The notes under the pieces are model-generated. The model was not told where the DNA came from. It searched no databases and saw only the letters and a program-made list of their open reading frames with translations. Both the position numbers and the translations under genes were made by a program. Below are positions 22,278 through 35,400 of a stretch of DNA of 64,000 bases, in pieces. This stretch comes from Scatophagus argus. Its lineage: Eukaryota > Chordata > Actinopteri > Scatophagidae. The stretch spans positions 1,046,001-1,110,000 of the forward strand of contig NC_058512.1 in assembly GCF_020382885.2 (NCBI RefSeq). The letters run 5' to 3'. Positions within the stretch are counted from its first letter, which is position 1. Each line of letters opens with the position of its first letter.

Positions 22278-22897
22278 CGCTCTGTAATCTGTGGTTCACA
22301 CTGCGTTCTCTTCCTGGGCGTCAAACATCAATACTTTTTTAGTGGCATCTGAAATGTATCAATAACCAGCGATACCTTATGACTTCCTGTCTGCGCCTCT
22401 CGACATCTGTTGGTTCCCGCTGAAGACGTAAAGCTTTAAAAACTTCTCACCAGTACGCACTTTTGTTTATTTATTTTTATTTAAAGGATGTTTTTAATGG
22501 AGCTCTGTGGCACACAGGAAGAAGAACATCAGCCTCTGCTGTCAGTCAGCTCAGCCTGTTTAACAGCTGTGTTAGCTCAGGCAGCTAATCAGGCTGATTA
22601 ACCTCCACACTGTTTGGTTGCTTCTGCTATGACACAGAATCACAAAAAATCAAAATATTGATCAAAATATCAATCGTTCAATCATCTGGTCTCAGGAAAG
22701 CAGACTCTTATTTTGAAGGAAACGTCCCCTCACAGGGTGACACACTCAGGTCAGACGTGTGTGACATAAATTACACCTGGGAGTAGCTGGAATACGGATT
22801 TAAATTCCTTTGGCCTCACAGGAAATAAAGCTGTTGTGTAGAAACTCCCGTACTTGCCTCTGCTGTCTTGTTTACGAGCAGCTGATTATGTAAGCAG

Positions 22898-22898
<1 letters not shown>

Positions 22899-22937
<39 letters not shown>
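22899..22937 (+). repeat. (CA)n microsatellite
   Basis: About 19 CA units in the crybb1-cryba4 intergenic region. Confidence 0.95.
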
Positions 22938-22941
<4 letters not shown>

Positions 22942-23361
22942 ACTGGCCAGCACAAACTCTGGTTAATCTCTTTCCAAATGTCAAATTTGTGCGACTTTAA
23001 TGAGGATGAGTTTACGGATCACTTAGTTGTTAAAAGCAGAAAAAATCTGTCCATATTTTGATGAGCTAAAGACCGTTCGAATCATTTCTCAAGTAAAATT
23101 CTTCTAAATGTGAGGACGTGATGCTTTTCTTTGTCACACAGCAAACCAAATGTCTTTTCATTTAAATTTTAATTCATCAAAACACTCATTTGCTGAAGCC
23201 ACAGAGGCAAACACAACATGTCGTCTGTCCTCGGCCCTCACGGTTTTCTCAGGGACCTTCTCTGGGTTTATGATTCTGTCTCCGTGTCCACCGCTCGGGG
23301 TGATAATGTGGCGTCTGCACTTCTGCCCGTCCACAGATTAACCGCGCTTTTGTCGGGGGGG

Positions 23362-23495
23362 ACAAAGACAAGCCCCTCCCCGCTGCTGAGCCGGGGCTTT
23401 CAGCATGGCCCCTTGCCAGGGGAGGCTTTAAAAGGGTGGGGGCGCGTGGCTCCTCTCACTCTCACGGCAGGACAACCCAAGGGCATCAAAGCAAG
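23362..23495 (+). promoter_or_regulatory. cryba4: cryba4 core promoter and non-coding first exon
   Basis: TATA-like tttaaaag at 23,428-23,435 predicts initiation near 23,460. An untranslated exon ends at 23,495 with CAAG|gtgagt and splices to the acceptor before 24,008. Just upstream are two opposed Maf half-sites (TGCTGAG at 23,384-23,390 and TCAGCA at 23,400-23,405) and a SOX-like acaaag at about 23,363, the factor types known to drive lens crystallins. The motifs are seen; their use is inferred. Confidence 0.6.
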
Positions 23496-24012
23496 GTGAG
23501 TCCCTGTCCCGAACCCAGCCAGCACAGCCAGGGTGGGCAGCGCAGCCAGGGTACAGCAGTCCCCACAACCCCCCCACCCATATCCACACTCACAAATCAA
23601 TCCCAAACACAGGAGCCAGCCGGGCTCCAGGGCCCAGAGGCCGTCAGCGCGCCAAGCCGCTGAGATAAACAGTGGCGATGGTGGAAACCATCAGGGAGGA
23701 AATGGGCAGCAAATAAGATAAAGAGATAGACTGGGTGGGACAGCCAGGTCTGGACGAAGCCTCATTTTGGTGTTGAACTAAAAGCTTTTGCTGATTCTGA
23801 CATGGAGGCCACTTTTTAAGCCTGTGGAGTCCACAGGGCTGCTCCTCTGCAGGCCACTCGGCACACACTGTGTGGCTGTCTTAACTTTCAGCCAGACTTT
23901 GGTGCTTAAGTTCAGTCGGGCTAATCTGTGTGTGCACAAAGTCCTCGTGTTGTTGTGATCTCTGCATGCACTGAACCTGTTCTCGCTTCTTTTCTCTGCC
24001 CTTCCAGACAAG

Positions 24013-25198
24013 ATGACTCACCACTGCACCAAGTTCTCCGGCCACTGGAAGGTGAGTCTGCAGGTGGAAACGCATCACCTCAACTTCCCGCTTTATTTCC
24101 GAGCAATCAGAATTCATATGATGGTGCCTTTCTTTGTCACAATTCTGATGCTTAAACGGCTCGTCAGGGCACCAAAGTAACCCGTTGTGGTGCACCTTTA
24201 AACCATGTGAACTAAAGCGCTCTCGTGCTGTGCTCAGATCATTGTCTTCGATGAGGAGTGCTTCCAGGGCCGTCGCCACGAGTTCACCTCCGAGTGCTGC
24301 AACGTGATGGAGTTTGGCTTCGAGACCGTGCGCTCCCTCAGGGTGGAGAGCGGAGCGTGAGTATCCCCACAAAGAGCAGCCTGGCAGCCGCAGGAAAAGC
24401 AACAGAGAATGCAAAAGTGAAAGTGAGTGACAGGACGTTAGCAGGCTGACCGCAGAGCGACTCTCCCCTTGTTTCTCCTCAGCTGGGTGGGTTACGAGCA
24501 CGCCTCCTACCAGGGCCAGCAGTTCGTGCTGGAGAGGGGAGAGTACCCCCAGTGCGATGCTTTCGGAGGCAGCAACGCCTACCACATCGAGAGGCTGACC
24601 TCCTTCAGGCCCATCGCCTGTGCCGTAAGCTCCACTCTTCTCCTCTGTGTTTCTCTGGACGTCACATGTGAAAGACAGGAAAAACGACTCATGTGCATTG
24701 TTTGCTCTTTGTTTTTTTTCCTCCCCGCAGAACCACAGAGAGTGTCGTATGACTATCTACGAGCGTGAGAACTTCCTGGGCCGTAAGGGTGAGCTTAGTG
24801 ACGATTATCCCTCCCTCCAGGCCATGGGCTGGTGCAACAATGAAGTTGGCTCTCTCAGGATCCAGTCTGGAGCGTGAGTGTCCTCAGCTGCTTCCCTCTT
24901 CCCGCCATGTTGTTTTTATTCTTTTTTTTTTTTTTTTTTTTACTTTCAGTTCAAAAATAATCGTGGCCAGACTTTCACAACAGCAGCTCTTTGGCAACAT
25001 TTCATCACTACTTCCTTCTCTCTCTCTCTCTCCCTGTGATTTCTCAACAGATTTGTGTGCTACCAGTATCCTGGTTACCGTGGATACCAGTACATCATGG
25101 AGTGTGATCGTCACTGCGGGGAGTTCAAACACTTCCGGGAGTTTGGCTCCCACTGCCAGACCCCTCAGATCCAGTCCATCCGCCGTATTCAGCAGTAA
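24013..25198 (+). CDS. cryba4: Beta-A4 crystallin, complete
   Basis: Lens structural protein. Coding exons 24013-24051, 24238-24356, 24483-24624, 24731-24873 and 25051-25198 total 591 nt, 196 aa, the same length as human CRYBA4 as I recall it. A short N-terminal arm ([13 protein letters not shown]) is followed by four Greek-key motifs, one per exon: residues 14-53 ([16 protein letters not shown]), 54-100 ([19 protein letters not shown]), 101-148 ([16 protein letters not shown]) and 149-196 ([17 protein letters not shown]), ending IRRIQQ. The near-absence of a C-terminal arm is typical of acidic beta-crystallins. All splice sites are GT-AG and phases agree. The last intron carries a run of about 19 T. 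The gene is divergent from crybb1. Confidence 0.95.
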
Positions 25199-25265
25199 CA
25201 GCTCACTCCAGACCCTCTCTCCCATGTGACCCCTCACCTTTGACCCCCTTTGACTCCCAGTGCTG

Positions 25266-25271
25266 AATAAA
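25266..25271 (+). terminator. cryba4: cryba4 polyadenylation signal
   Basis: AATAAA 67 bp after the stop codon, giving a short 3' UTR as in other crystallins. Confidence 0.8.
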
Positions 25272-25289
25272 CTGTCTTTCTTAAACCTG

Positions 25290-27359
25290 ACTGACTTCCA
25301 CCAACGTATCTGCTTCTCTGCTCTACACGTTCCACACTTTGATTCGTTTTTCTGAATTAGACTCCCACACAACCCACATGATGGTGTACAGAAGCGACCT
25401 GGTGTCAGTGTTTTGGCAATAAAGGTTGAGTTGGAAAAAACCAAAAACCTTGTAATGGATACGTGAGTTTATAGACTGTTGTACAGCAGCCTCACATGCA
25501 TGAAGAGAAACGTCGCAAACGTGCGCAGCCAACACATTTCGTTAAAAAGAGCTGAAACGACCGACCGGGCGTCCATCTGTAACCGTTTCAAGGCCGTTGG
25601 AGTCAGTTAAGGAACGCAGACGCCAAACATTATTTGGTTCCAGCTGTTCAGATGTGAACATCTGTCTTATTTCTCTGCTTCGTATTGTTGTGAATTTCAA
25701 ACTGTTGGGCTGATGGCTGCCGGCTGGACGAAATGAGACATCACTATCATTTGGTGCTGAACAGACGGAAAACAATCAATGGATAAAAGAAAATACTCAT
25801 TAGTTGCAGCTGTTTTATGGTATTAAACTGTAGGAATTTACAAGCGTTTCAATATCACGTTTGACTCCTAAAAACAAAGAAATATCTTCCTGTGATGCCC
25901 AATCGCAGGTGGTCTCAAAAAGTGATTTTTTTCGTTGTTTCATGTGCATAAAATAAATTATAAGAAGAAAAAAATGTGACACAGATTAGATGAAAGCCTC
26001 TCCTGTAGAGTTAATCACCTGGTGACCCCTCTGATTCATCATGTGACCCCATTTTGGGCCCTGATAATCCGATCCAAAACGACTCTGAGCGGCTCAGTGC
26101 TGGAACATAAGTAATACACAAGTACAGTACTAAGGCGTACTTTTGAGGTACTTTTCCATTTCATGTGACGTCATGCACACAAAATTTGGAGCGATTTACT
26201 CAGAATATATGTTCACTTTTTAAAATTAGATGAAATCCGATAAAATCAGCTCCGTGTGGACCTGCTGTAACACTAAAATGCTCACGGTTACGCATCCTGT
26301 ACTACCATGAACCATCGAGTACCACTTTGTTACTAATGAGCAGCTTAATGGCTTTTCTTGTCATTATTTCACACTCTGGCGTCGTTACCAGGCCTCTAAC
26401 AGCTTCAGTCATCCTGTTATTTACTCAGAAATCATTTTGTCTAGAAAATATTATCCAAGTGATAGTCCAGACCCAAAGATATTCAGTCTACTATCTAATG
26501 GAACAAAGAAAAGCACTCATTTGCCATCATTTTGTCCTGACTTAAGTGATCGTTCGATTATCAAATTGAAGTTCGGTTAATCGGCCCAGCTTCCTCTTCC
26601 GCTGCTCTGTCGTGCTTCTTTCTGAATCTTAAAAGTGTACGATGTCAGCTGATCAAAATTACTTTCCTGTATGCTACCTGACTGTGCCGAGGCCCACTGC
26701 AGCTCCTCACAGTCGGCTCTGCTGCAGTGCATTGGGTGCAGTACCGCTGCTGGCCAGCGAGCGGCGCTGCGTTTCCACCGAAGCGCCACACGAGGTTCAG
26801 GCTATGGAGAATCACTTACTGTGTTGTGATATTAAACTGTCAGAGGCTGCTGCGTCGTGACTGATGTGAACAACAACTAATTTCATACTGACACAGGATG
26901 ACAGGGACTATTCAATATGTTAATGTGCAGCTGCGAGCCCCCAGCCTTTACTTATCCCATTCAAACAGGCCTAAACGCGTCGCTCCTTCTCTTCAAGTAC
27001 CCTCCTCTGGGAAATTTCCTGTACGCAAACTGGTCCTGTTATTCCCAGTAAGCGTCCTGAATCACCACCGTTAAACTGGTCCACCTCTGTAAAATGGGAA
27101 TCCAGGGATATGAAACGAATAAGTAACGTTAGCCACACGCATAGCTCTACGGGCATTTCATTCCCGGCTCGCAAAACGCATTTCTTTGTGAAAATATCCA
27201 AATTACAACATATTTTCCTCTAAAAACAACGTTACTGCGGTCCAGCTCCAGCCAGCGGTGACCCGCTCCGGGTTTTACGAGCCTCTTCCCGCCGCAGTGG
27301 GAGGAAGTTGAACCACAAAGCAAGCAGTGCCACTGTGCTAGCAAAAACACTGAAAAATA
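25290..27359. other. Intergenic, cryba4 to grk3
   Basis: No coding exon recognised. It is AT-rich on the left and becomes GC-richer towards 27,000. It contains a fragment of the teleost 'aagtactt' repeat at 26,110-26,165 and, just after that, a consensus CRE octamer TGACGTCA at 26,166-26,173. Confidence 0.5.
26110..26165 (+). mobile_element. Fragment of the teleost 'aagtactt' repeat
   Basis: The elements 'acacaagtacagtactaagg' and 'cgtacttttgaggtactttt ccattt' follow the internal segment of the same family as 5,708 and 6,511. Confidence 0.5.
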
Positions 27360-29467
27360 CATCGAAGAGGGACTTCAACTAAACATGTGCCATATTGGAG
27401 CTGGGAAACGAACAGCTTAATCGAGAGGAGCGGGGAGTATCGGCTGGCACGGGGGACTGAAGGCAGCGGACGGACTCTCGGCGTAGCTACTTAGCTGTTA
27501 ACTAGCCGCCTGTGGGCTCCTTCAGCACGGATAGCCTGGGAGGCAGGAGTCGCTCGGGGCAGGCGGAGTGCGACGCTCGGCTCCCCTCGCTTAATTTGGA
27601 GATATCGACCCCCGTGTGGTCGATCTACGAGAGAAGCGCAGCAGCACCGCGTCGTGTTGGCTGTTTAACATCACCCAGGGCGGTCAACTGTGTCCTCTGC
27701 CCCGGTGTCTTATCGGTTGATCACAGTTGACGGCGACGAGGAAAAGTTCTCGCAGGAGCAAACTACCGCCGGCCAGCCGAGGCGATCTCCCAGCGCTCCC
27801 TCCCCCCTCCTCCACCATCAGCGTCACCATCAGCCCACAGTCGGTGGCTCTGTGCTGGATCTCCAGGCGAGGAGGGTCCCCCCCAACGCTCGGGGTAACT
27901 CAACAAGCAGCTATGGATTATCTTGTGCGACACCGTCCCTGTTTTTGAAGCCATCGGACTCTCGAAGAGCGCCGCTTTTTTCGGAGACGTTGCAAGACTT
28001 CCCCCAAGCCAGTTTCCTCGCAGCCGTTAGCTTAACGTTATTAAGTAAATCGCCGTCTGAAATCGAGCCAGTGTTACTGTTACTCTGCCAGCTAGTGACT
28101 CTGCTTGCTGCTGCCATCAGGGGCATTTTTATGCGGGTGCTCAAGTGAAATAACCCAAACTAGACGTACAGACTGATTAGTCACTCCACACTTTATCCGA
28201 TAGTTAGCCCAGTGGCTAGCAGGTCTCATTTTGCTAGCTAGCGTGGTGGCTAACTAGCAGACGAACCCAAATATCGATATTGCCAGCAGGCTACAGCAAG
28301 TTAGCTTTCGGGCTTTGGTGTGGATTTGGCTTGTGATTAGTTAATCGCGCTCTCTCAATTGGATTCTGGTGCTAAACCCAATCGGGGTGTTGGACCACAT
28401 CTTTTCGGACGACATTTCTTGTGAGTGACGAGCAGTTAGGGAGCATTTCTGCCTTCGTTACACAGGAAGCCAAGCCAGCATCGACGGCAACATAAACAGC
28501 AGCGGTGTGTTTTATGGTGCAAATCATGAGTCCTGGCTCATCTCTAACCTGTGCTGCTGTGCTTTCATTTGTGCCAATACGCGTGTGAGAGAAAAGCTGC
28601 AGTTTTTGGTGCACCAGCTGAGATATTAAGGACGACGGAGCAGCACCCTGATGGTACACATTTCAACCTGTCGTCGAGTGTCCTCCCTCGTTGATTTCCC
28701 TTTTTTCGGTGTCGCTGGTCGTTTGAGACGAAGCAAACCAGCTACACGTGTCCCTGTTTTATTAAGGTAAAGCTGCTTTTCTGCTGCCAAGGCACAGAAG
28801 GAGCCAGTCCCATCTCACTGTGCAGCCACTCCACTAAAATTAGAACATTTTTTCGACAGCACAGTGTTTACATTTTACGGAGAAAACCCTGAGACACATG
28901 CCGCACTGGAGACAAACCAGTCGTTTGGACACGTTTCCATCAAGAGGACCGGGAGAGTCCCCAGAGACTTGTAGGATTTGACAGCTGTCTCCAGATCCAG
29001 CATCTGGTGCATCTTACCTATCCGTGTGAGACATATCACATTACTATAAAGCGAGGAAGTGCTGGCCTCAAAAGGAGATCTCATCAGTCTGCATTGTTTC
29101 TGTCTCAAAGCGCCTGGTAAAGAAACGTGCATTTTTGCACTAAATGGGATTACAAGGACGGTGATCTAGCGGGCCTGGTGACTGTTAATCTCTCGAGCAG
29201 CCTGCCACCAAATGTCTCCCCTCCTGAATTTCCCCTTTTCTGTCACAACGATGGCAGTTTGAGGCGAAGTGAGCAGACTACCGCCGGAGACAACGACACC
29301 ATTCCAGTCGATGGTCAGCCCTGCCGTCCGCTCAGCTGGCCCTGTCGCGCCCCTTGACGCTTGATGTTGGTCATATCTGGTGGAGGACACTGTTTTTTTA
29401 ATTCCCTAAAACCAAACCCATCCCCAGCCCGGTTCTTTTATTGATTTGGTCGTCCCAGGGTCGAAAG
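27360..29467 (+). promoter_or_regulatory. grk3: CpG-rich promoter and leader region of grk3
   Basis: A broad GC- and CpG-rich region just upstream of the grk3 start codon, without a TATA box, as expected for a housekeeping-type promoter. The exact start site cannot be read. A good donor (TTAAG|gtaaag, after 28,766) and an acceptor-like 'gtcgtcccag' just before the ATG allow a spliced leader, but an unspliced one is equally possible. A 152-codon open frame at 27,690-28,148 within it resembles no known protein and is treated as an upstream ORF or chance frame. Confidence 0.5.
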
Positions 29468-32400
29468 ATGGCGGACCTCGAAGCAGTGCTCGCCGATGTC
29501 AGTTATTTGATGGCGATGGAGAAGAGCAAATCTACTCCAGCGGCCCGGGCGAGTAAGAAAATCATCCTGCCTGAGCCCAGGTAACCACATTTACGCAGAG
29601 CCTTAATGTCGAGCCAGTTTGTGTTTGTTTGCCTGTCTAATGGATGGATGTTTTGTGCATGCTGTGCAGCCGTACAGGGAGATGGAGGCGTGCTTCCTCT
29701 CAAACCTGTGACTTAACTGTGCCAAGTGAAATAAGACTGAAGAGCTGAGATGTCTTCAGACATGCAGCAGCTTCATGGTTTCACCAAAACAGCCTCACAG
29801 ACACTTAGTGTGCATGCTATTCCTCACCCTCAACTTAAATGGGAGTTATCCTGGTGTTTAGCTAAGCTGAAGTGACTAGCAGAGGCCAGGGCTGCAGGTT
29901 GTGATGCAGAATGTCATGATGTTGTCATTTTTGCAAACAAGTGTCCATGATGTCCTTTGTTCTGTTCCTCATCTGCTTGCCTGCCTGCCTGACAAACCAA
30001 TCATGTTTTATGCAGCCACACATTTACTGATGCTGGTGTTGTGTTCGCTGTGTGAGCCCTTTGATGCAGTTGCACTCACAGTATGTGCAGCTCTTCATCC
30101 CTGCTCCTCAGTGCTGTTTGCAAAAAAGTGAGCCACCAAAAGTGATGAGACTACAGCTAAAATCTGATTTAAATAATCCACCCCCCTTCCTCCCTCCCAC
30201 ATCTACACATGCTGGCACATCTTTCTGTCCCTGCTACGCAGCTCGTCAGGGGCTTCACTGTCTCTTCACACCGGGTTTCAGGCCTGTAGTGTGTAGCTTG
30301 TTGAAGAGGATGTGGGTAAAATTTGGTTATTGAGATAGTTGACAGTGTGATCTGGGTTTAGTCAAATGATAACCACTGTGTGAAGAGCAGCAGCTCTTAG
30401 CCAGCAGTTGGTTTGCTGTCAGATTTAATTTGTGTTCATCTCGTTCACAGTCGTACACCTCGTACCTCACGTTCATTAAACACAAATGGGAAACTATTAG
30501 AGACACGCCCACATGCATGAACTTAGCCGCTCTACGTGGTGATGTCAGGGTGTTGATGTAGGTTTAACCATTATAGACCAACCAAGAGTGGCTTTTGGAG
30601 GAGGTCAGCTGTTCATTCACTTCCTGACCGGTCTTTGCAGATCAGCAGAAAATCCACACAGTTCATCACACACTCTAATGAATATGAGGCCTGCTGTTTT
30701 TTTCCAAGTGAAATGATATCATTAAAGGATATTTCATAGTAGGTAATTAAATGTGCTAGCCTAGATCAGTTGACATTCATGTATTTGAGTTGAGAATCAT
30801 ATAAAATCATTCATTACCTCCTGTACGTCATCTACCCATTCATCTGTCTTTTAAAGCTGAAATGTCCCGCCCTCTCGACAGGGAAAACGACTTCACCTCC
30901 AGTGCACGTGCAACACGAATCTTTACTCTTTTGGTTAACCCACGATGTATTTTTGATTTATGATCAACTGCACCAGTATTTTCTGCACATTTTAGCCCTG
31001 CTAACCGATGGTGACAGGTTTTTAAGTTGGTAGACGTAGGGTTTCCTTCCTTCAGTGACTGGTTTCGGTTTGTGTCAGTTTGGTATCAAAATGAACTTGT
31101 AGAAACTTATTTGATCCCGCCAAATCTTTCCTGCAAACGCTCTGTTGCATTTCATTTTTCTCATGTGAAAGTCCTGTTAATGCTAATGATAACGCCACCG
31201 GTGGTTCATGCGCTCATGTTCCCGACCTCGTTATGCTCTGCCTTCAGTGTCGAGTCCGAAATTCACAGTAAAAAGACGCCAGCTGAGCTTGATGTTTTTC
31301 GGCATACCAGCAACGGATTGAGTTTCAAAGTGTGGCCGTAGTAGCTGGTCCTTTCATTAGATATTGCTGTGGAGGAGGACTAGTATGTCCACTGGTGTGC
31401 CTTTGAGATCCTTAAAGGAATATTCCGCTGAAACACGTGTTTTCAGCACAATAACAGGCTTGAAACATGCTTTAAAAAGTTAGCAGCTTGCAGCTGCGCT
31501 CACTCACATTGGTTGGAAGTGGCAGATTTAAACAGCTAACTGACAAATAAAAGCTGTATACAGAATAATATTTTTGCCCCTCTGGGCAAATACATAACAT
31601 GTAGCTTAAGTGGGTTTCTGTGAACGTCTGGAAACAGTGTCACAGCAGTGAAAATGAGTCACGTTTATGTTATTTTAAAGTGTTGTGAATACGAGCAGAC
31701 TGCAGCTGCCATTGGCTGAATGAAGCAAGGTGCAAACTTCACAGATGCCTTTCAAACCCACTCAGTATTTGATATTAAAACAAAGGTTTTTACACTTTGA
31801 CTTTGAGAAGCTTATGCTATTACCGTGGCAGCATTTTATTTTGAAGGGGTCATGTTTAAACATGGAGCCAAAGCTGCGGTGACCGAAAACCTGCTCAGTT
31901 TTGCTTCAGGAGTGCTGGTGCGACTGTTGGGTAGTGAAGCACAGCAGGTCCGAATTGGACCGGGGCGTTAGAGTGGACGGATTAGGTCCGTTTTTGCGTC
32001 TGAGCTGCCGAGTGTAATGTTGTCATACCAGATGATGAAATGACGGTAAAGGCACAGGTTGTAAAATAAAAGTATTTCCCTGATGTGGGGAAAACAGAAC
32101 CTGTAAGTGTGGTGAAATGGGTCAGATATCAGTTTATAACCTCTTTTGGTTGCATTTGTGACACAGTAATTGAGCTAATGTGAGGGGCAACCTAAAGAGA
32201 TGACCTTTTAGTTATTTATTTTACAACACTGAGTTGCTAACCCCACCTTTAGCATTGTTAGCCTTTAGCAAAACAACCAGAACAAAAAACCTCCCAGTCT
32301 GCTTTACTCTTAGTTAAGGCTTAATATTTTAATGGCTTTCTGTTTGTACTCTGTGTGCTTCTTTTTGTAGCGATGCAGATTTAAAGTTGTTTCCTTCATT

Positions 32401-35400
32401 AATCTGCTATGATAACAATCAATAATTGATTGGTTAATGAATAAGTGAAATAAAATAGAAAATGCACACTTCCTCAACCAAAGCTTTAAACAGCTAACAT
32501 GAGCTGTTTCAAGGGCAGTTGGAATTTTTTAACATATATTTAATGAGCAGTAGTAAATGATTTAAATCAGCAGTAACATCAAAAATGCTCCCATTGTGCC
32601 ATTGTTCATTCAGCAAATGAACCATTCTACATTGAAAAGACTGAACATAGTAATTGTGTGCTTGTTGCAGGTTCTTTTGGAGGATAAATTAGATCAAAAT
32701 AAACAAAAGCAGAGCCTTAAACCACCTGGCATTAACAAAAGAACTTTGGCTTACATATTCCTTCAGTATATCATGTAGAATAATAAGATGGGGCAATAAT
32801 TATGGGTTTTATTTTGAAGGTCTCTATGTTGCTGAGGTATTTACTGAAGTTGGTGTGCTAACCAGCTAGCAGTGGCCAATCCTGTCTGTAATACCACTTT
32901 GTACCTCTAGAGGCAATAGTCAGACAGCCTGCCCGTAGTTTCAGCCGGGAGCTGGTGGTCGCTGGCTGTTGGGTTTAGCCCTGTTGACCGGCCCCATGAC
33001 TGAGGTTGTGATCCAGGCACAATCCAGCCACAGCTAACTGAGCTAATGTTAGCTGTAGCTACAGCAGACTGTACAGTGAGCAGCAGTTGGCAGTTACTCT
33101 GCCAAATGCTGCCTCCTCTACTTTTGAAGCTACCGTCAAAGTGGCCATATTTTCTAAGTTGCCTCCTCAAACCCCTGACAGCTAGATGGCAGTGTTGTTG
33201 TCTGTCTTCAGCCATTTGACTTTTCTGATCCAACATGGCTTCATCAGCTCTCACGAAAAGAAGTTAACCACATATCGCGTGCGTTAACGCAAAGAGCACA
33301 GGCCTGCGAGACAGCGTGTTGGCAGTGTCATAATCAATGGTAAGCAGTGCATCGTATCACCAGATTGCTGCCAGTCCTCAGCCTCGCGGCCTGTGCCAAC
33401 TCCTCTAATGTTGAAACGATAGTTCAGAAAATATGCAGCAGGTCAGCCAGTGCAACAGTGTGACTCATCGTGTTTTTATTAGTTTTTAGACAACAGAAAT
33501 CAGACTTTGATGCACACGCAACGTTAAGAAGAAATAAGAAAAGTGCTGAATGTCACCAGTCTTCTCCTTTAAACAAAGAAGCCCTTGAACTAACCGTTTC
33601 ATCGACACAATGATTTTAACACCAGAGAGCCTCACTGCTCTTCACAAACATACAAATCAAAGACACTGACTTGATTTGATTACTGCGGGCCACTAACTGC
33701 GCCAGTTTTATTAAATCTTTAAATCTGCCTTAAATTCCTCCGTCGAGCCTCTTGTGAAAACATTCAGTCGAACTCGAGATGGCATGGTATCGATCAGTAT
33801 TGATCAGCTCAGTGTTGGTGATTGCGCTCCTCTTCACACACGCTGTAAAGTTGTCAGTGCTAAGTTGCGGCTGTGCGTCTGTCGCTTTTTTGAGACTCTA
33901 ACCAGGATTATCTTGTTTGACAGTGACACTGTATACTGTGCTGATTGGGTTCACTGCTCCTCCTCAGTCAACAATCCAGGTTGCGAAATACTGACGCTGG
34001 AAGTTAATCCAAGGATTGGCAACCATGTGCCACTGGGGTGCTGACAGTATACTGGAGACAACAGCGGGCCATGTGACTGATTAGCACATTAACAACCAGA
34101 AAGCAGGAAGTAATCACTGAGATCACCTCTTGTGGTGTTTGTGTCGTTTGAAACTGCATCAGCCTGAGGTGTTTATAAGTCTATGAGTGAACCTGTACGA
34201 GTTCAGCGTATTGCTGTTGTGAATGTGGTTTATTAAGTGATTTCATGTTGGGTATGAGTTTTATTATTTATTGCCTACTATAATACAGGAGCTGCAGAGA
34301 TAAAAGCCTCAGCTAATGGACTTGTAAAAGCGCCATTACTCTGCTGTTGAGTAAATCTGTCAGCAAAGCAAGACTCACAGTAATGTAAAAATTTACTTAA
34401 AGCAGGTCACTTAGGTCGTTATTATTACAGTAATGTGTCCAGTGTAACAGGAAGAAATGGCTGCGTTATGTTCTTTCTGTGAAGCCTCATCACACGCATC
34501 ACGCTCGAGTGTTTCAGATGGCTCCAGAGGAATGACTTTAATTTGGACGGATTGTGAAAGATCTGAGAATAATACGGACAACACCAGAGATGAGCGAGAG
34601 GGGAAACTCATTTCTGAAAATAGTTGAATGTGATAAAGACTGCAGAGATTGTGTGCAAACTGACAAACTTTTACGTATGCATGGCTTTAGCAGTAGCTGT
34701 GTGTGTGGGGGGTGGCGTTTAAATGTGGCACTTTGGAGATAGCGTGGTGCTGCCACATTCTCGGCGGGCCAAGGCTGTGTCCTCTGGCAGTGAGGTGAGA
34801 CTTTGACGGCAACACTGGAGGCGTGGGGGAGGACAGCTGGACGTCTCGCTGTAGAGACGAGACATGACAAAGTTACCCAGGAGGAGGAGAAGCAAGTGAA
34901 ATCAGAGACTGTGAGTAGTTTCAGTGTCACACTGATTGGATGGCCAGTGGACAAAAACGTGCTGATTGGCTTTGCAGCTGAGGTGTAAAAACACACTCTG
35001 ATAAACTCATGCGGTTTCTTTTTACACGCACAAACATGGAGATAAACAACTGCAATCATCTGACGAGCTCCAGACATTAATGAGGTTTGCTTCCATAATT
35101 TCTCATTTTAATATCTGCTCAGAGGTAGATAATATTACATTGCTTATGGAAGTTAACCAAACTACAAAATGAAACAAACAAAAACAAAGGTTTTATTTAA
35201 GTTTGGTGTGTCAGGTGTGATATATGGATTAATTTCCTCCATTCCCTTGCAAAGACAGCAGTAGCAAATGATGTCCTGTTGTGAACTTTGGAAATAATTA
35301 GTTTTATCTCGCTAAAATAAATTTTGACTTTGGACTTGGAGTTTTTGAAAAAGTTTGGCTCTCACAAACAGGGAAAAATCCTTGAATGTAATCCAAATGC

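Larger units (their letters stand above)
21431..23383. other. Shared intergenic region of the divergent crystallin pair
   Basis: About 2 kb between the crybb1 and cryba4 core promoters, with no coding exon. It contains a cluster of bicoid-class homeodomain motifs at 22,165-22,277 and a CA microsatellite at 22,899-22,937. Lens enhancers for one or both genes would be expected here. Confidence 0.55.

Noticed and set aside
32907-33254. 115-codon minus-strand frame in grk3 intron 1
   Set aside because: No domain; it overlaps 'gctgtagctacagc' type low-complexity stretches common in fish non-coding DNA.
34538-35077. 179-codon minus-strand frame in grk3 intron 1
   Set aside because: Composition is unbiased and no motif is recognisable; in a 10-kb intron such a frame is not surprising.
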